Shown here: piece by piece, positions 55,322-62,440 of the stretch
How the letters are laid out: the number at the start of each line of letters is the position of its first letter
Position numbering within the stretch: position 1 is the first letter of the stretch
Assembly: GCF_000479005.1 (NCBI RefSeq)
Contig: NZ_AWXC01000004.1
Location: forward strand, 1-64,000
DNA: 64,000 bases
Origin: Prevotella sp. BV3P1
Lineage (GTDB): Bacteria; Bacteroidota; Bacteroidia; Bacteroidales; Bacteroidaceae
Reading direction: 5' to 3'
The notes under the pieces: generated by a model
What the model was told of the DNA's origin: nothing
What the model saw: the letters and a program-made list of their open reading frames with translations, nothing else
Database searches by the model: none
Made by a program: the position numbers and the translations under genes

Positions 55322-56391
55322 TTTATTTGTTTTTGTCGGTAAATACTTGGTGTTGAGTTTCCCATCTTCTTGAAAAACTTCGTGAAATGCGACTGTGAGT
55401 TGAACCCTAACGCGTACGCTATCTCTTGAACGGTCTTGCTGGTGGTGTCCAATAAGAACTTGCTTTCGTGAAAAACGTGTTCATCGATGAGGGTCTTCGG
55501 CGTTTTCTGTACGATGCGTTTGGTCACCTGTCCCAGGTAACGGGGACTCACGTTCAGCATGTCGGCATAAAACCGCACGTCGTTGTTGGTGGCATAATGT
55601 GTCGATACGGCTTTCATGAACGCGTTGAGCAGCTCGCTTCCTCGTCCTTTCAGTTCACCCATCTGGCTCATCTGCTGATGAATGTAAGCGTTGCCTCTAC
55701 TGATGGCCTCTCTGAAATCATCTGTTTCGCCCAGAAAATAGGCGATGGCCGAGGTCAGGTTGCTGCCCAATCCGTGTGCGTTGGTTTGCCAAAGGGTGGG
55801 CGAGGGCTCCACGTGCATGTCGTCATCTTGCTGCCATGCGATGAAATCGTGGTCGTCGCCGCTGTGCAACAACACGGCCCGGCACCCCATGTCCAATAGC
55901 TTTCTCATGCCCTTGACGATGTCGTCGTGGGTCTTGAGCGGGCTGTTCAGCAAGTAGACTGCGTCGTTTTGCTTCAAGATAACCAGCGAGCACAGCGGCA
56001 GCAGCTTGGTCTTGACGCTGTCAATCATCTCTGGTGGCATCAGCAGGTCGCCCTGGCTCGACGTTACCACCGGGTCGTAAATGAGTTTCAGTGGTTGGCG
56101 TTTCGCCAAAATGCTCACCATGTTATCCAGCGTCTTCACGTTGCGAACCATGCCAACCTTCACCACCGAGGGCTTGATGTCATCAATAAGCGCTTCCACC
56201 TGCTCTGCTACGACGTCGGCCGGGATATCGTAAAAGCGCTGAATACCAAGCGTGTTCTGCATGGTGATTGACGTGATGACCGACACGGCATATCCGCCCA
56301 AGGACGTGATGACCTTGATGTCGGCCTGGATTCCGGCTCCCCCAGAACCGTCAGAACCGGTGATTGTCAATATCGTGTTGCGCTGTTTCAT
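55318..56391 (-). CDS. ThiD/PdxK-like domain fused to an AraC-type regulator
   Basis: 357 aa from the ATG at 56391 (upstream in-frame codons are excluded as they lie in the leader). Residues 1-about 250 have the ribokinase-like ThiD/pyridoxal kinase fold: [19 protein letters not shown] (8-26), MQNTLGI (44-50) and a terminal [14 protein letters not shown] (204-217). In active enzymes the last motif reads HGTG(C/D)T; here it is HGLGSN, so the catalytic Cys/Asp is Ser-210. Residues about 270-355 are an AraC/XylS DNA-binding domain with two helix-turn-helix units ([39 protein letters not shown]). As the first gene of pdxS-pdxT it is probably a one-component sensor for a B6 vitamer or the thiamin pyrimidine. 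Databases may label it a plain kinase. Confidence 0.85.
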   Translation of the reverse strand: MKQRNTILTITGSDGSGGAGIQADIKVITSLGGYAVSVITSITMQNTLGIQRFYDIPADVVAEQVEALIDDIKPSVVKVGMVRNVKTLDNMVSILAKRQPLKLIYDPVVTSSQGDLLMPPEMIDSVKTKLLPLCSLVILKQNDAVYLLNSPLKTHDDIVKGMRKLLDMGCRAVLLHSGDDHDFIAWQQDDDMHVEPSPTLWQTNAHGLGSNLTSAIAYFLGETDDFREAISRGNAYIHQQMSQMGELKGRGSELLNAFMKAVSTHYATNNDVRFYADMLNVSPRYLGQVTKRIVQKTPKTLIDEHVFHESKFLLDTTSKTVQEIAYALGFNSQSHFTKFFKKMGNSTPSIYRQKQIK

Positions 56392-56407
56392 GCTACGTCG
56401 GCCCCTG

Positions 56408-56494
56408 ATGGTGTGGCACCATGCACGCCGATTGTCAGATACAAAGGAAAACAAAAAAAGCGAGTTGTACAAATATAGTTCTCATTATGACAAT
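56408..56494 (-). promoter_or_regulatory. Promoter and inverted repeats of the pdx operon
   Basis: TATATTTG -7 box at 56477 down to 56470. ATTGTCA (56431-56437) and TGACAAT (56488-56494) flank the promoter as an inverted pair. ATGGTG-TGG-CACCAT (56408-56422) is a perfect palindrome in the leader, 17 nt before the start codon. These are candidate operators for the AraC-type product. Confidence 0.5.
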
Positions 56495-56537
56495 GAAAAG
56501 GTTGTTTTGTGCAAGTCGTGACCCTGCGTGTAAGGTG

Positions 56538-56930
56538 AAATTTTCTTGACAAAGCCTTCTTCATAACTCGCGTATTCGCAGCCTCACGCCCCTTTGTTTG
56601 CAAATACGGCAAGGATTTCGCATGTTTGTAATATGTTTGTGTTCAGTGGGTTGTCGAATTTTGTCAAGGCTTCTTACTTTCTATAGCTATGCTTTTACCT
56701 TCCAATAGCATAGCTTTTGCCCCGCAACCCCATTGCTTTAAGTAGTCAATGGCATGGCTATTTTCGATTAAAAATGCATAAGAGTGGAGAAAAAGCATAC
56801 AAATTGGCTGTAAAAGACCATGAACTGCCCACCAAATCTCTCGTCACTGCGTCTAAATCTCCCTATTTTTTTCCAGAATGAGTGTTCGTGAAGTGTTAAA
56901 AAACGGTTGGTTTTCTTGACAAAATCAGGT
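56538..56930 (+). repeat. Long structured intergenic repeat, copy F
   Basis: It starts AAATTTTCTTGACAA. Hairpin GCGTATTCGC (56570-56579) with GCAAATACGGC (56600-56610), two mismatches. The core has TAGCTATGCTTTTACC, AATAGCATAGCTTTTGCCCC and CATTGCTTTAAG. The right part has CTCCCTATTTTTTTCCAG and AAAAAACGGTTGG, and a second TTTTCTTGACAA at 56911-56922. It lies in the divergent gap between the pdx operon and ftsX; 56931-57230 has no gene and nothing else I can assign. Confidence 0.78.
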
Positions 56931-57212
56931 TTTAGAAAATTATAAATCAGCAGGGTTAAATCGTCTTGTGGATAACCAAATTTGCTTATCCGTGCTGTTC
57001 TTGGCAAAATGGATCAATGGAAAACATGGGCTGGTAGAGCGGCAATACAGGTCAATGGTAGTCAATAGAAGGGGTGGATCAGAACTTTCAGCAAAGAATG
57101 ATTGATAGCTTAAATGGCAGTTCCGGAAACATGATGAAGACTGTATGGGTATAGCTTGCGTTTGCCCCTGCGCTCCTTCTTTACAGGAATGGACGTTAAT
57201 TGTCGTTAAACC

Positions 57213-57244
57213 GTTGCTATATCGCTGTTTTTTTTGTTCCTTTG
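57213..57244 (+). promoter_or_regulatory. Possible promoter of the ftsX operon
   Basis: GTTG (57213-57216), 20-nt spacer, TTCCTTTG (57237-57244); two mismatches to the consensus in total. Confidence 0.4.
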
Positions 57245-57276
57245 CAACAAATTTGGTGTATTATATCCGTATCGGA

Positions 57277-58158
57277 ATGGGAAAAAAACGAAATAAAACC
57301 AGTAGTCATCGTGGGCTACAGGCCGTTACTCTTTGTATTAGCACAGCCTTGGTGCTTATTTTATTGGGATTGGTTGTGTTTTCAACGCTTACCGGCAGAA
57401 ACCTTTCTTCGTATGTCAAGGAGAATTTGGTGGTGCAGCTGATTTTGGAAAATGACATGACAAATCCTGAAGCTCAGAAGATTTGTGTCGACATCAAGAA
57501 GCGACCTTATATCAAACGCCTGGATTATATCAGTAAAGAACAAGCCCTCAAAGAGATTACAGCGGCCATGGGAAGCGACCCTTCCGAGTTTACCGATGGT
57601 GAGAACCCTTGTCCTGCCTCCATTGAGGTGACACTCAGGTCGAATTATGCCAATAATGATTCGTTGAAATGGATTACCGACGAATTGAAGAAATATCCCA
57701 AAGTCAATCAGATTAATTATCAAAAAGAGTTGATAGACAGCGTCAACCGCAACCTGGCTAAGACGGGTTTGGTGATGTTGGTGTTAGCCATTTTGCTCAC
57801 TATCGTATCATTCTCCCTGATCAACAATACCGTTCGGCTGGACATCTACGCACGGCGCTTCTCCATACACACCATGAAACTCGTGGGTGCCTCGTGGAGT
57901 TTCATCCGCCGGCCGTTTGTCAACCGTGCTATATGGATAGGTTTGATAGCCGGATTGATAGCCAACATCGTGCTGGCTGCGTGTGTCTATGGCTTGTATG
58001 TCTCTGAGCCTGACATCTTGAGCGTTGTTACATGGCGTGACATGGCTGTTACAGCGGCAGTGGTGTTCTTGTTCGGCATCATCATTACGGCTATCTGCGC
58101 ACATATTTCCGTGAACAAGTTTTTGCGGATGAAGGCTGGTGAATTATATAACATCTAA
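57277..58158 (+). CDS. ftsX: Cell division protein FtsX
   Basis: 293 aa from the ATG at 57277; the longer frame from 57145 lies in and before the promoter. One N-terminal membrane segment (AVTLCISTALVLILLGLVVF), an external domain (about 50-155; LVVQLILENDMTNPEAQKICVDIKK...ISKEQALKEITAAMG), then three C-terminal membrane segments with the FtsX core (NTVRLDIYARRFSIHTMKLVGASWSFIRRPF). FtsX works with the ATPase FtsE (not in this window) to activate peptidoglycan hydrolases at the septum. It heads a six-gene cluster. Confidence 0.92.
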   Translation: MGKKRNKTSSHRGLQAVTLCISTALVLILLGLVVFSTLTGRNLSSYVKENLVVQLILENDMTNPEAQKICVDIKKRPYIKRLDYISKEQALKEITAAMGSDPSEFTDGENPCPASIEVTLRSNYANNDSLKWITDELKKYPKVNQINYQKELIDSVNRNLAKTGLVMLVLAILLTIVSFSLINNTVRLDIYARRFSIHTMKLVGASWSFIRRPFVNRAIWIGLIAGLIANIVLAACVYGLYVSEPDILSVVTWRDMAVTAAVVFLFGIIITAICAHISVNKFLRMKAGELYNI

Positions 58159-58212
58159 ATAAGTAAACTCGCAATCATATCGTCATGCACAGGATACGCG
58201 ATATCCTGACGC

Positions 58213-58473
58213 ATGGCAAAATCAATCAATAAGATGGATAGAAGAAACTTCGCATTCGACAAGGTCAACTTCATGTTGTTGGCGGTCGGCATGGTGATTG
58301 TCATCATTGGCTTCCTCCTGATGAGCGGAGGAGGCTCTACTGAAACTTCATACAATCCGGACATCTTCAGTGTTCGCCGCATCAAGGTGGCTCCGGTGGT
58401 ATGTTTCATCGGATTTGTGTCCATGATTTATGCCATTGTTCGTAGACCCAAGGATAAGCACGTTGAGGAATAA
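58213..58473 (+). CDS. DUF3098 membrane protein
   Basis: 86 aa with two membrane segments (VNFMLLAVGMVIVIIGFLLM and IKVAPVVCFIGFVSMIYAIV) separated by a short external loop that contains YNPDIFSVRR, the signature of DUF3098. It always seems to lie between ftsX and uppP in Bacteroidetes, which suggests a cell-envelope role, but none is known. The uppP ATG follows its stop directly. Confidence 0.85.
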   Translation: MAKSINKMDRRNFAFDKVNFMLLAVGMVIVIIGFLLMSGGGSTETSYNPDIFSVRRIKVAPVVCFIGFVSMIYAIVRRPKDKHVEE

Positions 58474-59325
58474 ATGAGCATAGTAGAAACCATCATTCTG
58501 GCAATCGTAGAGGGGTTGACGGAATTTTTGCCCGTGTCTTCGACGGGACACATGATCATCACGCGCGACTTGTTGGGCATGAGGGCTGACGATTCGTTTA
58601 TCAACGCCTTCATTGTCATCATTCAGTTTGGCGCCATCCTGTCGGTCGTGGCGCTCTACTGGAAGCAATTCTTCCGGCTCGACCGCTCACCAGCACCGGC
58701 AGGAAGTACCGCGGTCAGGGCTTTCTTGCACAAATGGGACTTTTATTGGAAGCTGTTAGTGGCCTTCATACCAGCAGCTGTCATCGGATTGCTGGTTAAC
58801 CATCTGATTGAAAAGATGTTGGGAAGCGTCGTGGTGGTTGCGGTGATGCTGGTGATTGGTGGCGTTTTCATGTTGTTTTGCGACCGCCTGTTCAATCATG
58901 GAAGCAAGATGACGCCGCTGACAGAGAAGAGAGCCTTGCGGATAGGACTGTTCCAATGCATTGCCATGATACCGGGTGTCTCGCGATCGATGGCCACCAT
59001 CGTGGGTGGAATGGCGCAAGGACTGACGCGTAAACGTGCGGCCGAGTTCTCGTTCTTTTTGGCTGTGCCCACCATGTTCGCCGCCACCTGTCTCGATGTG
59101 TTTAAGTTAATCAAGAATGGAGGTGTGGAAGCCTTGTCCGCGCATGTGCCCACTTTGCTGTTAGGCAGTGGCGTTGCCTTTGTCGTAGCATTGCTGGCCA
59201 TGAAATGGTTTGTGGCTTTCCTTACCAAGTATGGCTTCAAAGCCTTCGGCGTATATCGTATTATTGTCGGCGGTGCCATCTTGATTTGGCTGATGATGGG
59301 CCATCAGTTGGCGATGGTTGATTGA
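58474..59325 (+). CDS. uppP: Undecaprenyl-diphosphatase (BacA/UppP)
   Basis: 283 aa with about eight membrane segments. It recycles undecaprenyl diphosphate, the lipid carrier for peptidoglycan and O-antigen, and confers some bacitracin resistance. Conserved motifs: EGLTEFLPVSSTGHMII (catalytic Glu and Ser) and IPGVSRSMATIVGGMAQGL (Arg). It starts directly after DUF3098. Confidence 0.95.
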   Translation: MSIVETIILAIVEGLTEFLPVSSTGHMIITRDLLGMRADDSFINAFIVIIQFGAILSVVALYWKQFFRLDRSPAPAGSTAVRAFLHKWDFYWKLLVAFIPAAVIGLLVNHLIEKMLGSVVVVAVMLVIGGVFMLFCDRLFNHGSKMTPLTEKRALRIGLFQCIAMIPGVSRSMATIVGGMAQGLTRKRAAEFSFFLAVPTMFAATCLDVFKLIKNGGVEALSAHVPTLLLGSGVAFVVALLAMKWFVAFLTKYGFKAFGVYRIIVGGAILIWLMMGHQLAMVD

Positions 59326-59331
59326 TAGAAT

Positions 59332-59496
59332 AGTTGACAAGTTGACGAGTTGACAAGTTGATAGTTCATACATCATGAGTACATCACTCGTAAGAAACCA
59401 AACAACAACTCACAAACTCACAAACTTATAAACCCATCAACTCATTAACTTCCAAACTCATCAACTTAAAAACTCATTAACTCATAAACTCAAAAG
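59332..59496. repeat. AACTCAT-type octamer repeat tract before truB
   Basis: The 180-nt uppP-truB gap is almost entirely degenerate repeats. At 59332-59365 they run as AGTTGACAAGTTGACGAGTT; after about 50 other bases they continue in the opposite sense (59416-59496) as AACTCACAAACTCACAAACT, AACTCATTAACT and so on, unit 7-9 bp. The two halves are roughly inverted copies and could pair in RNA. Confidence 0.8.
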
Positions 59497-59506
59497 CAAT
59501 CACACC

Positions 59507-60217
59507 GTGAACTTTTATACAGGAGAAATATTTGCCATTGACAAGCCTTACGGCATGACCAGTTTTGGTGCTTTGGCCCATGTGCGGTATGTCATATCTC
59601 GCAAGTTGGGCATCAAAAGAATTAAAATAGGTCATGCCGGCACGTTGGATCCATTAGCCACGGGGGTATTGGTGTTGTGTACGGGGAAAGCAACCAAGCA
59701 AATTGAGCAGTTGCAGGCACACGATAAGGAATATACCTGCACGCTCCAGTTGGGGGCAACCACTGCGAGTTACGATAAAGAACACGAGGTTAATCAAACA
59801 TTCCCAACCGAACACATCACACGCGAGCGTATCGATGAGGCACTGAAACAGTTTGTTGGCGATATTCAACAAACCCCACCAACCTTCAGTGCGTGCAAGG
59901 TAGACGGTGAACGATCATACAACTTGCGTCGCGCAGGCGAGGAAGTGGTGCTCAAACCAAAAAGCGTCAGAATTGACGAGATAGAGGTGATGGATTTTGA
60001 CCCAACGACCATGCTGCTCAAGTTGCGTGTGGTATGTGGTAAAGGGACTTATATCAGAGCCCTGGCCCGTGACCTGGGACGCGCTTTGAACAGTGGGGCA
60101 TACCTCACGGCACTGCGCCGGACCCGAGTGGGAGCTATCAAAGTAGAAAACAGTATTAACTTCGATCACTTCAAGGAGTGGTTGGATCAACAAGAAATAG
60201 ACGAAAAACACCTATAA
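59507..60217 (+). CDS. truB: tRNA pseudouridine-55 synthase
   Basis: 236 aa, with a GTG start that directly follows the octamer tract. It converts U55 of the tRNA T-loop to pseudouridine. DKPYGMTSF near the start, KIGHAGTLDPLATGVLVLCTG with the catalytic Asp, and CGKGTYIRALARDLGRAL are diagnostic. The PUA-like C-terminal extension of E. coli TruB is absent, as in many short forms. Confidence 0.95.
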   Translation: MNFYTGEIFAIDKPYGMTSFGALAHVRYVISRKLGIKRIKIGHAGTLDPLATGVLVLCTGKATKQIEQLQAHDKEYTCTLQLGATTASYDKEHEVNQTFPTEHITRERIDEALKQFVGDIQQTPPTFSACKVDGERSYNLRRAGEEVVLKPKSVRIDEIEVMDFDPTTMLLKLRVVCGKGTYIRALARDLGRALNSGAYLTALRRTRVGAIKVENSINFDHFKEWLDQQEIDEKHL

Positions 60218-61384
60218 ATGAAACTATCACAATTCAAATTCAATTTGCCGGAAGAGCTTGTTGCTCTGTATCCTCATAGTGTCTACCATGAGATAGTGAA
60301 TGACAAAGGAGAAAAGAAAATCTCCCGAATGACGCGTCGTGACGAATCTCGATTGATGGTCTTGCATCGTAAGTCGCAGAACATTGACATGTTCCAGAAG
60401 AACAAAAAGGGCAAACCTGTAGAGGGACAGTACTTGGAGTTCCGTCATGCGCTCGACTATTTTGATGAAGGTGACACGTTCATCTTCAATGACACAAAGG
60501 TATTTCCTGCCCGCTTGTACGGAACAAAGGAAAAAACGGACGCCAAGATAGAGGTGTTCCTCTTGCGCGAGCTCAATCGAGAAATGCGCCTGTGGGACGT
60601 GTTGGTGGAGCCTGCGCGTAAGATACGCATCGGTAACAAGTTGTTCTTTGATGAAAGCGGGACCATGGTTGCTGAGGTCATCGACAACACCACGAGCCGT
60701 GGACGTACGCTTCGTTTCCTCTACGACTGTCCTCATGAGGAGTTCAAGCGCGAACTTTTTGCGCTCGGTGAGGCACCGTTGCCTCGTTACATCATCAATC
60801 GGCGTGAGGTTCCGCATGCCGATGCGCACGACATGGAGGATTTCCAGACCATCTTCGCCAAGAATGAAGGAGCTGTAACCGCTGCCGCTACTGGCCTGCA
60901 TGTCAGTCGGGAACTGATGAAACGGATGGAGATCAAGGGCATTCATTTTGCTTATATCACCCTGCATTGTGGTCTCAGTGCGTTCAATAACATTGAGGTG
61001 GAAGATCTGACGAAGCATAAGATGGATTCTGAGCCAGTGAAGATTGATGCCCTGGCCTGCAAGATTGTCAATAAAGCAAAGCAAGAAGGGCATCGTGTCT
61101 GTGCCGTTGGGACAAGCGTTGTCAAGGCAACTGAAACGGCTGTCGGTACAGATGGCTTGCTGAAAGAGTATGATGGCTGGACCAGCAAGTTCATCTTCCC
61201 ACCATACGACTTTGGTCTGGCTGATACGATGCTTGCCAATTTCTATCACAGTATGTCGCCTTTGCTCATGGAAACAGCTGCGTTTGGTGGATATGAGCTG
61301 GTGATGGAAGCCTACAACCTGGCCGTGAAGCATGGTTATAAGTTTGGGTGTTACGGCGATTCACTCTTGATTTTGGACGATTGA
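60218..61384 (+). CDS. queA: tRNA preQ1(34) ribosyltransferase-isomerase
   Basis: 388 aa. It transfers and rearranges the ribosyl group of SAM onto preQ1 in tRNA, making epoxyqueuosine. LSQFKFNLPEELVALYP at the start, FNDTKVFPARL, EGAVTAAATGLHVSRELM (with E-G-A-V) and AVGTSVVKATETAV are family motifs. It is longer than the about 345-residue E. coli protein. Its ATG follows the truB stop directly. Confidence 0.94.
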   Translation: MKLSQFKFNLPEELVALYPHSVYHEIVNDKGEKKISRMTRRDESRLMVLHRKSQNIDMFQKNKKGKPVEGQYLEFRHALDYFDEGDTFIFNDTKVFPARLYGTKEKTDAKIEVFLLRELNREMRLWDVLVEPARKIRIGNKLFFDESGTMVAEVIDNTTSRGRTLRFLYDCPHEEFKRELFALGEAPLPRYIINRREVPHADAHDMEDFQTIFAKNEGAVTAAATGLHVSRELMKRMEIKGIHFAYITLHCGLSAFNNIEVEDLTKHKMDSEPVKIDALACKIVNKAKQEGHRVCAVGTSVVKATETAVGTDGLLKEYDGWTSKFIFPPYDFGLADTMLANFYHSMSPLLMETAAFGGYELVMEAYNLAVKHGYKFGCYGDSLLILDD

Positions 61385-61405
61385 TCGCTGCCATGGACAC
61401 GCAAA

Positions 61406-61831
61406 ATGACTAAGGAGCATATCGTTTACCTTGCACTTGGTGCCAATCTGGGTGACAGACGGCGAAACATTCGTCAGGCTATTGTAAGAATAGCAGAACA
61501 GATTGGCCCCGTAGAACGCCAGTCTTCGCTCTACGAAACACAGCCATGGGGATTCTCATCGCCCCACGCTTTCATCAACGCTTGCATCTGTTGCCGCACC
61601 AACATGAATCCGCTCCAGGTGTTAAGAGCCACCCAGATCATTGAAAAAGAGCTGGGACGAGTGGAGAAGACACATGCTCAAGTTTACCAAGACCGCTGCA
61701 TTGACATAGACATCTTGTTGTTTGACCATCTCAACATCCAAACTCCCGAACTGACGATTCCACATCCATTGATGCATGAACGCGAGTTTGTGATGGTTCC
61801 CTTGCGTGAGATACTCACTGTAGGAGAATAA
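61406..61831 (+). CDS. folK: Dihydropterin pyrophosphokinase
   Basis: 141 aa. It transfers pyrophosphate from ATP to 6-hydroxymethyl-dihydropterin in folate synthesis. LALGANLGDRRRNIRQAI at the N-terminus, the substrate motif YETQPWGF, and DRCIDIDILLFD with HPLMHEREFVMVPL are typical. It ends the ftsX-to-folK cluster. Confidence 0.95.
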   Translation: MTKEHIVYLALGANLGDRRRNIRQAIVRIAEQIGPVERQSSLYETQPWGFSSPHAFINACICCRTNMNPLQVLRATQIIEKELGRVEKTHAQVYQDRCIDIDILLFDHLNIQTPELTIPHPLMHEREFVMVPLREILTVGE

Positions 61832-61869
61832 AAAAAGTAGGAGAAAACAAAAGTTGTTTCCTCCTACTT
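61829..61869 (-). terminator. Terminator of rpsO
   Basis: 16-nt arms (61835-61850 and 61854-61869) with one mismatch and a 3-nt loop. The A-run at 61830-61836 becomes a T-run on the minus strand. It overlaps the end of folK. Confidence 0.75.
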
Positions 61870-61900
61870 CATTCCTTAAGCTAAATAGCACGTTGGCGTT

Positions 61901-62170
61901 TTATCGACGCAAGCCAAGAGCCTTGATGATAGCACGATAACGCTCAATGTCATTATCATACAGATAATCGAGCAAAGAACGACGCTTACCTACCAATTTG
62001 GTCAATGAACGTGCCGTGTTATGATCTTTACGGTGCTTCTTAAGGTGCTCCGTCAAGTGGGAAATACGGTATGAGAACAATGCTATCTGGCTCTCAGCTG
62101 AACCAGTATCAGTGTTAGACTTTCCGTACTGTCCAAAGATCTCTTCTTTTTTTGCTTTGTCTAAATACAT
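61901..62170 (-). CDS. rpsO: Ribosomal protein uS15
   Basis: 89 aa, standard length. [42 protein letters not shown] and [19 protein letters not shown] are diagnostic. It binds the 16S central domain. A TACCTTTG -7 box (62225 down to 62218) lies about 50 nt upstream. The 270-nt gap to typA holds the two divergent promoters and no gene. Confidence 0.97.
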   Translation of the reverse strand: MYLDKAKKEEIFGQYGKSNTDTGSAESQIALFSYRISHLTEHLKKHRKDHNTARSLTKLVGKRRSLLDYLYDNDIERYRAIIKALGLRR

Positions 62171-62405
62171 AGAACTTTGTTGTTAAAAAATAAAAATGTT
62201 GTGCAATAATGCGGTTGCAAAGGTAATGCTTTTAATGTACATTTCATCATCGCTCTTTCATATTTTGTCAGCTTTGAGCCGTTTTTTAACATTTAATAAG
62301 TTCTTTTTTCTCGTTTCCTGTCCATCAATGTCTATTAGGTAGAAAAAATATAGTTGATAGCTTATAATTACGAATAGTGCAGTGCAAATTATAAATTAAA
62401 AGCAT

Positions 62406-62413
62406 TACCTTTG
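62406..62413 (+). promoter_or_regulatory. Promoter -7 box for typA
   Basis: TACCTTTG, 28 nt before the ATG at 62441; the -33 element is unclear. Confidence 0.5.
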
Positions 62414-62440
62414 CAGTCGTAAAAGTTTAAGGTAAAAGAA

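Noticed and set aside
56967-56994. TGTGGATAA (a perfect DnaA box, reversed) near TTATCCGTG; possible origin
   Set aside because: One perfect 9-mer is expected about every 130 kb by chance on two strands; no cluster, no AT-rich unwinding element and no dnaA/dnaN nearby.
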